From assembly GCA_045591925.1 (NCBI GenBank), contig JAZNTW010000001.1:1-64000 (forward strand): DNA of 64,000 nucleotides, read 5' to 3'. Both the position numbers and the translations under genes were made by a program. Positions within the stretch are counted from its first letter, which is position 1, and the number at the start of each line of letters is the position of its first letter. Positions 31,802 to 41,864 of this stretch are shown here, piece after piece. The notes under the pieces are model-generated. The model was given only the letters and a program-made list of their open reading frames with translations. It was not told the origin of the DNA and did not search any database. The DNA is from Firm-04 sp045591925 (GTDB lineage Bacteria > Bacillota > Clostridia > Oscillospirales > Ruminococcaceae).

Positions 31802-33430
31802 TCAATCGGATGCCGATTCTTTTTTTCTGCGAATACCGCGATAGATGCCAACCGCAACAACGAGCAGGCCGCCCAATGCCACAGCCGGAATCCATGCCTT
31901 GCCGCGTACCGTTCCGAAGCCCTGACGGACATTTTCCGGTTCGGTTACAATCGGTGCTGGCGCAGTGTTTTCTGCATCCGGCAAAGGCTGATGCGAAATG
32001 GTTTCGGCGTTTGCATATTCACGTATCGCCGCCGAATTTGCATACAGCACCATTTCGTTTTTCATGCGCTGATAGCCCTTTTTCTCGTCATATCCATAGC
32101 CGAATGCCTGTTCACCGATGTTCCTCACCGTATCCGGCAGATACAGCTCAACAAGGCTCGGACAATCCACAAACGCATAGTCTCCGATGGTTTCCAGTGC
32201 ATGACCCAAGCGCAGATAATTGAGCGTCCGGCAATTTCGGAACGCATTTGCACCGATTTCCGTCAGCTGATCGCCAAACTCCACAACCTGAAGCGACGGA
32301 CAATCCTGAAATGCGCCGTCACAAATCTTGCGAACGCTTGCAGGCAGCTTTACTGTCGTGATGCCTTTTTGTGTCGAAAACGCTTTCTCATTGATTACCT
32401 GAACGCCATCCGGAATCTCGGCAACGCTGTCTTTTCCACTGTAGGCAATGAGCATTTTTCCGAGAATCCGGAAATCTTCTTTGCCGCTTGTCAGCCACTT
32501 GGTATCTGCAAAGGCGTCGGCTGCAATCATGTCGATGGTTTCGGGTGTTTCAATCTCTGCAAGCGCAGTGCATCCGGCAAATGCGCCCTGCTGAATCTGC
32601 TGAACATTTGCCGGAATGCTCACCTTGCGAAGCGTTTCATTGCCGGCAAACGCCTCTGCACCGATAATCCGCACGGTTTCCGGTATTGTGTATGCTTCGG
32701 ATGTGCCGCGATATGTATAAAGAATACCGTTTCCAAGGATAATTGCATCGCCGCCCTGCTGTGCAAGAAACGCTGTCTCGGCGAATGCGTTCCGACCGAT
32801 TTCCTGCACGCTGTCCGGCAAGGTCACCGCCGCTAAGGCTTTGCAGCCGGAAAACGCTGCTTCTCCGATGCTGACGCAAGCCGATGGGATGGTGATATTT
32901 TCCAGATACACACAGCCCTCAAACGCGCGGTCACCGATATGCGTGACGGTGTCGGGCAGCAGGACGCTATCTGCATAGCAATATTTAAACGCTTCTGCTG
33001 CGATTTGCGTAACCGGCTTTCCGTTAATCTGCGCCGGAATTTCGAGCGTATGCTCACAAGTCCAGCGGAACGACTGAATCGTGATGCCGCCATCGGCGTT
33101 CTCCTCAGACACAATCATTTCAAGCGGATCAGGCGGCGTCATTTCGGTGCGCACAGCCGTTGTACCTGTTGTGGTTTCCTCGGTGGTTGATGTGGTCGTG
33201 TCGGTTGTCGTCTCTGATTCTGTACCCGCAGTCTCGCCGGTGGTTTGCGCTGCCGGATCTGCTTCCGTTTCGGCAATTTCGGTGGTGGTTTGTTCGGTTG
33301 TATCTGTCACGGTTGTTGTTTGCGCCGGCGTTTCCGGTTCTGCATAGATTGGCATTGCCATTCCGCAAAGCAGCAGCAGCGCCGTGCCAAGAGAGATCAC
33401 GTGCTGTCGGGTGCTTTTTCTTTTGTTCAT
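31802..33430 (-). CDS. BspA-type leucine-rich-repeat surface protein
   Basis: 542 residues from ATG 33430 (AAAGGAG upstream). Signal peptide to about residue 30 ending IYAE; a Thr/Glu-rich linker (about 30-95); then about ten BspA/TpLRR repeats of the form A.F..C..L..I.LP..V..IG..AF; a Pro/Ala spacer; and a C-terminal membrane helix (VALGGLLVVAVGIYRGI) with a basic tail. No LPxTG sorting motif is seen. Such proteins bind host or matrix ligands or structure the envelope. It lies right after rpoC with only a hairpin between, an unusual place for a surface protein. Confidence 0.88.
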   Translation of the reverse strand: MNKRKSTRQHVISLGTALLLLCGMAMPIYAEPETPAQTTTVTDTTEQTTTEIAETEADPAAQTTGETAGTESETTTDTTTSTTEETTTGTTAVRTEMTPPDPLEMIVSEENADGGITIQSFRWTCEHTLEIPAQINGKPVTQIAAEAFKYCYADSVLLPDTVTHIGDRAFEGCVYLENITIPSACVSIGEAAFSGCKALAAVTLPDSVQEIGRNAFAETAFLAQQGGDAIILGNGILYTYRGTSEAYTIPETVRIIGAEAFAGNETLRKVSIPANVQQIQQGAFAGCTALAEIETPETIDMIAADAFADTKWLTSGKEDFRILGKMLIAYSGKDSVAEIPDGVQVINEKAFSTQKGITTVKLPASVRKICDGAFQDCPSLQVVEFGDQLTEIGANAFRNCRTLNYLRLGHALETIGDYAFVDCPSLVELYLPDTVRNIGEQAFGYGYDEKKGYQRMKNEMVLYANSAAIREYANAETISHQPLPDAENTAPAPIVTEPENVRQGFGTVRGKAWIPAVALGGLLVVAVGIYRGIRRKKESASD

Positions 33431-33454
33431 GCCTGTTCTCCTTTGATAAAGCAT

Positions 33455-33482
33455 AAGGGGATTCCGCTGCCGGAACCCCCTT
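33455..33482 (-). terminator. Hairpin after rpoC
   Basis: On the minus strand AAGGGGGTTCCG (33482-33471) pairs with CGGAATCCCCTT (33466-33455) apart from one mismatch; a T-poor tail makes it perhaps leaky into the LRR gene. Confidence 0.6.
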
Positions 33483-33492
33483 AATTGGTCAA

Positions 33493-36400
33493 TTACAGCG
33501 GCATTTGCGGCTGCTGATAATCTGTCGGATACCCGTCTGCACGAGCAACCTGAACATTATTGTAAAGTGCCATGCCCGTTCCGGCAGGAATCAGTTTACC
33601 GATAATGACGTTTTCTTTCAGACCGAGCAGATAATCGCTCTTGCCGTTGATTGCGGCATCGGTGAGCGCCTTTGCCGTTTCCTGGAAGGATGCGGCGGAC
33701 ATAAAGGACTCGGAGGAAGAGGACGCCTTGGTAATACCGAGCAGCGAAGGTCTGGTGGTGACAAGACGCAGATCGGTTTCGCCGGCATCCATACGTGCTT
33801 GAATACCTGCATTGATCGTCTCGACCTCACGCTTATCAATCATGGATTCCGGAAGCAGATAGCTGCTGCCCGGATCGGCAATCAGAACCTTACGCATCAT
33901 CTGGCGCACGATAACCTCGATATGCTTATCGTTGATACCAACGCCCTGTTGACGGTATGCGTACTGAATTTCCTCGATGATATAATTCTGAACCGCCTGC
34001 ACGCCGAGAATATCAAGCAAATCCTGCGGATAGATCGAACCGGTGGTCAATCTTGCGCCGCGCTGGATTTCAGCGCCATCCTTGATATTGGCAGCAAGGT
34101 GATAGTTATACGGAATGCTGTACGGCGTAGAATCGGTATTGGTTTCCGGATCGAAGATGGTGATTGTCTTGATACCGTTTTCCTCAGTCAAGCTGATTTT
34201 ACCGGAGGTCTTGGCAAGGATTGCACCATTCTTCGGACGTCTGGATTCAAACAGTTCTTCAACACGCGGCAAACCTTGTGTGATATCCTCTGCGTTCGCG
34301 ATACCGCCCGTATGGAAGGTACGCATCGTGAGCTGTGTACCCGGCTCACCGATAGACTGTGCCGCGATGATACCGACAGCTTCACCAACCGAAACCAGAT
34401 TGCCGTTTGCGAGGTTCAAGCCATAGCACTTTGCGCAAACGCCCTTCTTTGCCTTACAGCCCAGAACCGAGCGAATCGTAACGTGTGTAATGCCTGCATC
34501 GTCAATGCGCTGTGCATCGGTCGAGGTCATTGCGCGAGTTTTCGGAACAAACAGCTCGGATTTTTCATCGCGGAGATCCTCAACAAGGTATCTGCCGACG
34601 AGACGTTCCTGCAAGGTTTCGAGATCACGCTCACCATCGTTGATGCAGTAGACCTCAATACCCTCTGTTGAGCCGCAGTCGATTTCGCGAATGATGACAT
34701 CCTGCGAAACGTCAACCAAACGACGTGTCAGATAACCGGAGTCCGCAGTACGAAGCGCGGTATCGGCAAGACCCTTACGAGCACCACGGCTGGAGATAAA
34801 GTATTCGGAAATGTTCAGACCCTCACGATAATTGGAACGAACCGGAATTTCGATGGTCGCACCGGAGGTGTTTGCGATCAAGCCACGCATACCTGCGAGC
34901 TGACGAATCTGGTTGATAGAACCACGGGCACCGGAATCCGCCATGATATTGATCGGGTTGAACGGGTCGAAGTTTGCTTTCAGCGCATCCGTGATCTGAT
35001 TGGTCGCGTCTGCCCAGACCTTACAAACCTTCTCGTACTTGACCTCGCCGGAGATATAGCCGTACTGATACTGCTCATTGAGTGCGTCAACCTCTGCATC
35101 GGCAGCCGCAAGAATATCCTTCTTCTGTGGCGGAATGACAGCGTCGATAACAGCAACGGTCAGACCGGATCTGGTCGAATACTTATAACCGAGTGCCTTA
35201 ATGCGGTCGAGCACCTCTGCGGTTGCAGTGACGCCGTGAACCTTTAAGCACTGGTCAATAATCTTAGAAAGAACGCTCTTTTTAACGACCTGTGTGATTT
35301 CCAGATCGAATTCATGCTCCGGATCGCTGCGGTTGACGAAGCCGAGGTTCTGCGGGATGATCTCGTTGAAGATCAGTCTGCCGGCGGTGCAATCCACAAT
35401 ACGGGAAATCTTCTGACCGCCAACCTCTTTCGTCATACGAACCTTGATCTTGGAGTGCAGGGTAATATCGTGTTCATCATACGCCATCATTGCCTCATCG
35501 ACATCGCGGAACACCTTGCCCTCGCCCGGCTCGCCATCCTTAACCATCGTGAGATAGTAGGAACCAAGCAGCATATCCTGCGTCGGAACCGCAACCGGCT
35601 TACCGTCAGACGGCTTCAGCAGGTTGTTTGCAGCGAGCATCAGGAATCTTGCCTCAGCCTGTGCCTCGGCAGAAAGCGGCAGGTGGACTGCCATCTGGTC
35701 TCCGTCGAAGTCGGCGTTAAATGCAGTACAAACCAGCGGATGCAGCTTAACTGCTCTGCCCTCAACGAGTACCGGCTCAAATGCCTGAATACCCAGTCTG
35801 TGCAGCGTAGGCGCACGGTTCAGCAGAACCGGATGCTCCTTGATGACGTGTTCGAGTGCATCCCACACATCGTCATCCGGTCTGTCAACCTTTTTACGGG
35901 CTGATTTGATATTCTGGATCTTGCCCATATCGACAAGACGCTTGAGAATAAACGGCTTGAACAGCTCCAGTGCCATTTCCTTCGGAAGACCGCACTGGTA
36001 CATTTTCAGCTCCGGTCCGACAACGATAACGGAACGGCCGGAATAGTCAACACGCTTACCGAGCAGGTTCTGACGGAAACGACCCTGCTTACCCTTGAGG
36101 ATATCAGAAAGCGATTTCAGCTTACGGTTATTCGGGCCGGTAACATCCTTGCCGTGTCTGCCGTTGTCGATCAGCGCATCGACAGCCTCTTGCAGCATAC
36201 GTGCTTCATTGCGGACGATGATACTCGGCGCATTGAGCTGGAGCATACGCTCCAGACGATTGTTTCTGTTGATGACTCTGCGATAGAGGTCATTCAGGTC
36301 AGAGGTTGCATATCTGCCGCCATCGAGCATGACCATCGGACGGATATCCGGCGGAATGACCGGCAGAATTGTCATGACCATCCACTCCGGACGGTTGCCG

Positions 36401-37278
36401 GACTGACGGAATGCTTCGAGAATTTCCAGACGCTTCAGGAGTCTGCCGCGCTTCTGGGATTTCTGCGTTGTGCTTCTGCCAATGGTCTTGTCATCGAGCT
36501 TTTTGACTTCCGTTTTGAGCTGCTCGCAAGCCATGACGAGGTTGTTCTTCCATTCCTCATCCTCTGCGGCTGCACAGAACGAGCACTCACGACAGTTTTT
36601 GCCAAGCTCACAGTTTTTGCAGGCTTCCAGCTCATCCGGCTCAAGATTCAGCTTGCCATCGAAAATCAGCTGATCGCGGAATTTATCGTAGCGATCCTGG
36701 CTGTATTCCTGCAACAGGTGCAGAATTGCATCTGCGCCGATTTCAGCCTTGAATGCGCCGGGATTCTTTGCATTTGCCTGCTGATATTCTGCCTCTGTCA
36801 GCGTTTGCTGCTTGACGAGGCCGGTCACATACTGACCCTCATGTACCGGATCCGGATCGCCGGGATCGGTTACAATATATTTTGTGAAATAGATAACAGC
36901 TTCCAGGTCTTTCTGAGAAAGATCGCCGAGCACCTGACGGATACAGGCAGGTGTGCCCTTGAAGTACCAGATATGTGCAACCGGCGCAGCCAGTTCAATA
37001 TGACCCATGCGCTCACGGCGAACCTTTGCTCTGGTGATCTCTACGCCGCAGTTCGGACAGACCTTGCCCTTAAAGCGAACCTTTTTGAACTTACCGCAGT
37101 AGCACTCCCAGTCTTTTGTCGGTCCAAAAATCTTTTCGCAGAACAAACCGCCCTTTTCCGGCTTCTGGGTACGGTAATTGATCGTTTCCGGACGCTCAAC
37201 CTTGCCATAGCTCCACTTCTCGATTTGCTCAGGGGAAGCAAGGCCAATTTTTATGGAATCAAAGGTGGTGAATTCCAA
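33493..37278 (-). CDS. rpoC: RNA polymerase beta-prime subunit
   Basis: 1261 residues, starting with TTG at 37278 seven bases after AAGGAGG. The N-terminal zinc finger (CYCGKFKKVRFKGKVCPNC), the catalytic NADFDGDQMAVH metal loop near residue 530, the bridge/trigger region (around RGLIANTSGATIEIP) and the second zinc cluster (C..CYG) are all visible. Length is in the usual Firmicute range. A Cys-rich insertion (CKNCELGKNCRECSFC, about residue 215-230) in the N-terminal region could bind a further metal ion. It follows rpoB by 91 bases in the same operon. Confidence 0.98.
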   Translation of the reverse strand: MEFTTFDSIKIGLASPEQIEKWSYGKVERPETINYRTQKPEKGGLFCEKIFGPTKDWECYCGKFKKVRFKGKVCPNCGVEITRAKVRRERMGHIELAAPVAHIWYFKGTPACIRQVLGDLSQKDLEAVIYFTKYIVTDPGDPDPVHEGQYVTGLVKQQTLTEAEYQQANAKNPGAFKAEIGADAILHLLQEYSQDRYDKFRDQLIFDGKLNLEPDELEACKNCELGKNCRECSFCAAAEDEEWKNNLVMACEQLKTEVKKLDDKTIGRSTTQKSQKRGRLLKRLEILEAFRQSGNRPEWMVMTILPVIPPDIRPMVMLDGGRYATSDLNDLYRRVINRNNRLERMLQLNAPSIIVRNEARMLQEAVDALIDNGRHGKDVTGPNNRKLKSLSDILKGKQGRFRQNLLGKRVDYSGRSVIVVGPELKMYQCGLPKEMALELFKPFILKRLVDMGKIQNIKSARKKVDRPDDDVWDALEHVIKEHPVLLNRAPTLHRLGIQAFEPVLVEGRAVKLHPLVCTAFNADFDGDQMAVHLPLSAEAQAEARFLMLAANNLLKPSDGKPVAVPTQDMLLGSYYLTMVKDGEPGEGKVFRDVDEAMMAYDEHDITLHSKIKVRMTKEVGGQKISRIVDCTAGRLIFNEIIPQNLGFVNRSDPEHEFDLEITQVVKKSVLSKIIDQCLKVHGVTATAEVLDRIKALGYKYSTRSGLTVAVIDAVIPPQKKDILAAADAEVDALNEQYQYGYISGEVKYEKVCKVWADATNQITDALKANFDPFNPINIMADSGARGSINQIRQLAGMRGLIANTSGATIEIPVRSNYREGLNISEYFISSRGARKGLADTALRTADSGYLTRRLVDVSQDVIIREIDCGSTEGIEVYCINDGERDLETLQERLVGRYLVEDLRDEKSELFVPKTRAMTSTDAQRIDDAGITHVTIRSVLGCKAKKGVCAKCYGLNLANGNLVSVGEAVGIIAAQSIGEPGTQLTMRTFHTGGIANAEDITQGLPRVEELFESRRPKNGAILAKTSGKISLTEENGIKTITIFDPETNTDSTPYSIPYNYHLAANIKDGAEIQRGARLTTGSIYPQDLLDILGVQAVQNYIIEEIQYAYRQQGVGINDKHIEVIVRQMMRKVLIADPGSSYLLPESMIDKREVETINAGIQARMDAGETDLRLVTTRPSLLGITKASSSSESFMSAASFQETAKALTDAAINGKSDYLLGLKENVIIGKLIPAGTGMALYNNVQVARADGYPTDYQQPQMPL

Positions 37279-37369
37279 AGTGTTCCCTCCTTGTTATATG
37301 TCGGAGATGCAGCGCAGACATATACCATTTGCTGCGCTGCATGATATCGTTTCGTTCGCGTAATCGGGA

Positions 37370-40300
37370 TTACAGATCGTCGGCACCGAAGAGGTCGTCA
37401 GCATCGGCGTTCTCATCATAAGCGGCGGAATCATCCTGATCGTCGAAGCCAAACTCGTCCTCATCATTTTCCATAGAGGAATCTGCGACATCGTGCTCGA
37501 TTTCATGGGTTTCGGTATCTTCACCGTACATTGCGGTGTTATAGCCGGCTTCGCCCATATCCTCATTTGCGTAATGCGTGGTGTCTGCGGTATTTTCATC
37601 ATCGAAATCGGAAGAACCGCGTGTTGGGATATCATCGTCAAAGCTCTGCTTGAGGTCGATCTCCTGATGATCCTCGTCAAGAACGCGGACATCCAGACCA
37701 AGCGACTGCATTTCCTTGATCAGAACCTTGAACGACTCCGGAATACCCGGCTTCGGAACATTCTGACCCTTGACGATTGCTTCGTAGGTATTGACACGAC
37801 CGGTCGTATCGTCGGACTTGACTGTCAGGATTTCCTGCAGCGTATATGCAGCGCCGTATGCTTCGAGTGCCCAAACCTCCATCTCACCGAAACGCTGACC
37901 GCCGAACTGTGCCTTACCGCCGAGCGGCTGCTGGGTAACCAGCGAATACGGGCCGACAGAACGTGCGTGAATCTTATCGTCAACGAGGTGGTGGAGCTTC
38001 AGGTAATACATATAGCCGACGGTGACGCGGTTATCGAATTTCTCACCGGTTCTGCCGTCGTAAACGGTAAACTTGCAGTCCTCATAGTACGGGATGGAGG
38101 AGGTATCAATGACCTTGTCCATCGGGCTGAGCTTAAAGGTCTGCTCTTCCTTTTCTGCATTGACTTCGTTGTTATGCTCCTGTGCAAGACGGAAGCAGTT
38201 ACGAATATCGGTTTCATGTGCGCCATCGAAAACAGGCGTCATGATGTGCCAGCCGAGTGCCTTGGCAGCCATACCGAGGTGAACCTCAAGCACCTGACCG
38301 ATGTTCATACGAGACGGAACGCCCAGCGGATTCAGGCAGATATCAAGCGGCGTACCATCCTCAAGGAACGGCATATCCTCTTCCGGCAGAATACGGGATA
38401 CAACACCCTTGTTTCCGTGACGACCCGCCATCTTATCGCCGACGGAAATCTTACGCTTCTGTGCGATATAGCAGCGGACGATCTGATTGACGCCCGGACC
38501 CAGCTCATCGCAGTTTTCGCGATCAAAGATTTTGACATCGACAACGATACCGGCTTCACCATGCGGCACCTTCAAGGAGTTATCACGCACCTCACGTGCC
38601 TTTTCACCGAAGATCGCGCGGAGCAGTCTTTCCTCAGCAGTCAGCTCGGTTTCACCCTTTGGCGTAACCTTACCAACGAGAATATCGCCGGCATGAACCT
38701 CTGCACCGATGCGGATGATACCGCGATCGTCGAGGTCTTTCAGCGCATCCTCACCGACATTCGGGATATCGCGCGTAATTTCCTCTGCGCCGAGCTTGGT
38801 ATCACGGCACTCCAGCTCATATTCTTCGATATGAACGGATGTAAATACGTCCTCGCGGACAAGGCGCTGGTTCAGCAGAACAGCGTCCTCGTAGTTATAG
38901 CCTTCCCATGTCATGAAGCCGATGAGGGCGTTCTTACCAAGGGAAATCTCACCATCGCAGGTAGCAGGACCGTCTGCGATGACCTGTCCCTCGGTCACCT
39001 GATCGCCAACCGAAACGATCGGTCTCTGATTGACGCAGGTACCCTGGTTGCTGCGCTGGAACTTGATCAGCGGATAGCGATGGATATCATCCTCGCGTGC
39101 GCCGTATTTGATTGCGATTTCATCTGCGCTGACGGAAACGACCGTGCCGCTTTCTTTTGCAAGAACACAGACACCGGAATCCACAGCCGCTTTATACTCC
39201 ATACCGGTTCCGACAAACGGACGCTCGGTTTTCAGAAGCGGAACAGCCTGACGCTGCATGTTCGAACCCATGAGCGCACGGTTTGCGTCATCGTTTTCGA
39301 GGAACGGAATCATTGCCGTTGCGACGGAAACAACCATCTTCGGGGAGACATCCATGAAGTCGATCAGCGACGGCTCGCATTCGAGAATCTGGTCACGGTG
39401 GCGCGCGGTAACACGGCGTCTTGCGAATTTGTTATCCTCGGTCAGCGGTTCGTTCGCCTGTGCGACGTAGTAGGTATCCTCCACATCAGCGGTCATGTAA
39501 ACGACCTCGTCCGTGACGACACCGGTTGCCTTATCGACCTTGCGGTACGGTGCTTCGATAAAGCCGTAGATATTGATGCGTGCAAACGATGCGAGATAGG
39601 AGATCAGACCGATGTTCGGACCTTCCGGCGTCTCGATCGGGCACATTCTTCCGTAGTGGGAGTAGTGAACGTCACGCACCTCGAAGCCTGCACGGTCTCT
39701 GGTCAGACCGCCCGGACCGAGCGCGGAAAGACGACGCTTATGCGTCAGCTCTGCAAGCGGATTATTCTGGTCCATGAACTGCGAAAGCGGAGATGAACCG
39801 AAGAATTCCTTGATTGCAGCCGTAATCGGACGGATGTTCACGAGTGTCTGCGGTGTGAGCGTTTCTGCGTCCTGTGCCTGCAGGCTCATACGTTCACGGA
39901 TGACGCGCTCCATTCTTGCAAATCCGATACGGAACTGGTTTTGCAGCAATTCACCGACGGAACGAATACGGCGGTTGCCGAGGTGGTCGATATCATCGGT
40001 GTTGCCGATGCCGTCGCAGAGATTGCAGAAGTAATTGATCGTTGCAAAGATATCGTCGCGGACAATATGCTTCGGAACGAGAACATCTTTATTGGTGCGG
40101 ATTGCGTTGCCGAGTCTGTCCGGATCGCCGTCTGCCTCCTCAAGGATTCCTTTCAGAACTCTTGCGGAAACCTTTTCGTTGATGCCGAAATCCTCCTGTA
40201 CAAAGCCGTCGATCAGGGCTGCGGCATAGGGTGTGATATCAACCATACCGTTGCCGAGTACCTTGACCTCGCGCTCAACGAACTCCGAGATCAGCTCATG

Positions 40301-41380
40301 CTTCTTCTCATCCACGTGCGTTTCGCGGATTTCTGCTTTTACATATGCCTCGTAAACGCCAGCCTGCTCGATTTCCTTTGCAAGAGCAGGTGTGACCTTT
40401 GTGCCGGCGTCTGCAATCAGCTCGCCGGTCATAAAGCTGATGATCGGACGCGAGAGCATCTGATCAACCAGACGAGAACCGATACCGAGCTTCTTGTTAT
40501 ATTTATAGCGGCCGAAACGGCAGAGATCATAGCGCTTCGGATCAAAGAACAGCATCTGTACGAGCTGTCTTGCGCCGTCGATGGTTGCCGGATCGCCCGG
40601 ACGCAGCTTTTTATGAACCTCAACCAGCGCCTCATTGATATTTTTCTCGGCATCATCGGTGATGCCTTCTTCTTTCTGCTCAATGGTCGCCTTCAGTCTG
40701 GGGTCATCTCCGAACAGCTCGAAAATCTCAGCGTTTGTACCAAGACCGAGCGCACGGATAAACTTTGTGATCGGGATTTTTCTGTTCTTGTCGATCTTGA
40801 CCGACATCACATCGTTGGAATCCATTTCATATTCCAGCCATGCACCGCGGTTCGGGATGACAGTCGATGTGAACAGCGTCTTACCGGATTTATCACGGGT
40901 AAAGCTGTAGTAAACGCCCGGAGAACGGACGAGCTGCGAAACGATAACACGCTCCGCACCGTTGATTACAAAGGTACCGCTTTCGGTCATCAGGGGCATA
41001 TCGCCCATATAAATCTCACTGCTTGTGACCTCGTCGGTCTCTTTGTTCCAAAGCCGTGCCTTGACGCGCAGCGGTGCAGCGTAGGTTGCATCGCGCTCCT
41101 TGCATTCGAGAATGCTGTATTTCGGGGTGTCGTCAATGCGGTAATCAATGAAACTCAGCTCGAGATTGCCATTGAAATCGGTAATCGCCGCAACATCGCG
41201 GAATACCTCGCGCAAACCTTCCGTCAAAAACCACTGATAAGATGTTTTTTGCACCTCGATGAGGTTCGGCATTTGCAGGACCTCATCAATTTTGCCAAAG
41301 CTCTTGCGTGTGTTTTTTCCGACCTGCACATCCTTAACTGCAACCATCGTCTGCGTATCCGGATTGGTTTTAGGGCTCAT
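37370..41380 (-). CDS. rpoB: RNA polymerase beta subunit with long acidic tail
   Basis: 1336 residues from ATG 41380 (CAGGAGG 9 bases upstream); an earlier in-frame ATG at 41470 precedes no ribosome site. Canonical segments are present: the rifampicin-region stretch SQFMDQNNPLAELTHKRRLS with LGPGGLTRDRAGFEVRDVH, and the DKMAGRHGNKGVVSRI catalytic region. The protein core ends near VRVLDEDHQEIDL; after it comes a further 93 residues very rich in Asp and Glu. The usual rplJ-rplL genes are not upstream; a consensus promoter at 41536-41564 drives the operon. Confidence 0.98.
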   Translation of the reverse strand: MSPKTNPDTQTMVAVKDVQVGKNTRKSFGKIDEVLQMPNLIEVQKTSYQWFLTEGLREVFRDVAAITDFNGNLELSFIDYRIDDTPKYSILECKERDATYAAPLRVKARLWNKETDEVTSSEIYMGDMPLMTESGTFVINGAERVIVSQLVRSPGVYYSFTRDKSGKTLFTSTVIPNRGAWLEYEMDSNDVMSVKIDKNRKIPITKFIRALGLGTNAEIFELFGDDPRLKATIEQKEEGITDDAEKNINEALVEVHKKLRPGDPATIDGARQLVQMLFFDPKRYDLCRFGRYKYNKKLGIGSRLVDQMLSRPIISFMTGELIADAGTKVTPALAKEIEQAGVYEAYVKAEIRETHVDEKKHELISEFVEREVKVLGNGMVDITPYAAALIDGFVQEDFGINEKVSARVLKGILEEADGDPDRLGNAIRTNKDVLVPKHIVRDDIFATINYFCNLCDGIGNTDDIDHLGNRRIRSVGELLQNQFRIGFARMERVIRERMSLQAQDAETLTPQTLVNIRPITAAIKEFFGSSPLSQFMDQNNPLAELTHKRRLSALGPGGLTRDRAGFEVRDVHYSHYGRMCPIETPEGPNIGLISYLASFARINIYGFIEAPYRKVDKATGVVTDEVVYMTADVEDTYYVAQANEPLTEDNKFARRRVTARHRDQILECEPSLIDFMDVSPKMVVSVATAMIPFLENDDANRALMGSNMQRQAVPLLKTERPFVGTGMEYKAAVDSGVCVLAKESGTVVSVSADEIAIKYGAREDDIHRYPLIKFQRSNQGTCVNQRPIVSVGDQVTEGQVIADGPATCDGEISLGKNALIGFMTWEGYNYEDAVLLNQRLVREDVFTSVHIEEYELECRDTKLGAEEITRDIPNVGEDALKDLDDRGIIRIGAEVHAGDILVGKVTPKGETELTAEERLLRAIFGEKAREVRDNSLKVPHGEAGIVVDVKIFDRENCDELGPGVNQIVRCYIAQKRKISVGDKMAGRHGNKGVVSRILPEEDMPFLEDGTPLDICLNPLGVPSRMNIGQVLEVHLGMAAKALGWHIMTPVFDGAHETDIRNCFRLAQEHNNEVNAEKEEQTFKLSPMDKVIDTSSIPYYEDCKFTVYDGRTGEKFDNRVTVGYMYYLKLHHLVDDKIHARSVGPYSLVTQQPLGGKAQFGGQRFGEMEVWALEAYGAAYTLQEILTVKSDDTTGRVNTYEAIVKGQNVPKPGIPESFKVLIKEMQSLGLDVRVLDEDHQEIDLKQSFDDDIPTRGSSDFDDENTADTTHYANEDMGEAGYNTAMYGEDTETHEIEHDVADSSMENDEDEFGFDDQDDSAAYDENADADDLFGADDL

Positions 41381-41463
41381 GGGCAAAAACCTCCTGTCTT
41401 TTGTATCGCGGCGCACAGCACTCCGGCAGCAGGTACGCCTTTGAATTTTTCTCAAAGGGGGAC

Positions 41464-41492
41464 TTGACAAGCCGTTGAATCTATGCTATACT
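41464..41492 (+). promoter_or_regulatory. Plus-strand promoter facing the rpoB promoter
   Basis: TTGACA (41464-41469), 17-base spacer, TATACT (41487-41492). Predicted start about 41499, pointing towards and through the rpoB promoter on the opposite strand. Confidence 0.6.
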
Positions 41493-41498
41493 ATTATG

Positions 41499-41624
41499 CG
41501 AAAAAAGCCGCATATGCCTACTCAGGCATTCTACTATTATATTCCACAACTCGTTGTTTGTCAAGCAGATTCATGAATATTTGGCAATTTCGCCGCGTTT
41601 CGCAAGCCGGATCGCGGCTTTTTT
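41499..41624 (+). ncRNA. Candidate antisense RNA across the rpoB promoter
   Basis: Starts at the promoter 41464-41492 and ends at a plus-strand terminator: GCCGCG (41592-41597), CGCGGC (41613-41618), then TTTTTT (41619-41624). About 125 bases with no convincing frame. It overlaps the first ~30 bases of the predicted rpoB leader as antisense and runs through the rpoB -10 and -35. A minus-strand reading of the hairpin has no T-run, so the terminator belongs to the plus strand. Confidence 0.45.
41536..41564 (-). promoter_or_regulatory. Consensus promoter of rpoBC
   Basis: Minus strand: TTGACA (41564-41559), 17-base spacer, TATAAT (41541-41536), a perfect sigma-A match. Leader of about 150 bases. 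Confidence 0.85.
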
Positions 41625-41757
41625 AGTTATCCTACGCGCAGAACATTTGTTTACTGTTAGCAATACGAAAATACGGCATATATTTTTGTCATATTTCGTT
41701 TGCAGCATGAAAGTCCGCAGCACCATTATCAATATGTATGAAAGCTGAAAAATACTC

Positions 41758-41786
41758 TTGACGGCATCGGGCTGATGTGGTATAAT
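41758..41786 (+). promoter_or_regulatory. Promoter of pyrF
   Basis: TTGACG (41758-41763), 17-base spacer, TATAAT (41781-41786). Confidence 0.75.
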
Positions 41787-41864
41787 ATATAATAGCATAG
41801 TATGGAGCATTTTACTCCAAATTTAAAAATTTGTATGAATACGATGAAAAAGGAGATATCGGCT

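Noticed and set aside
33505..41467. Long plus-strand frames opposite rpoC and rpoB (up to 767 codons)
   Set aside because: They mirror strongly conserved polymerase genes and have Cys/Ile-rich, non-protein-like composition.
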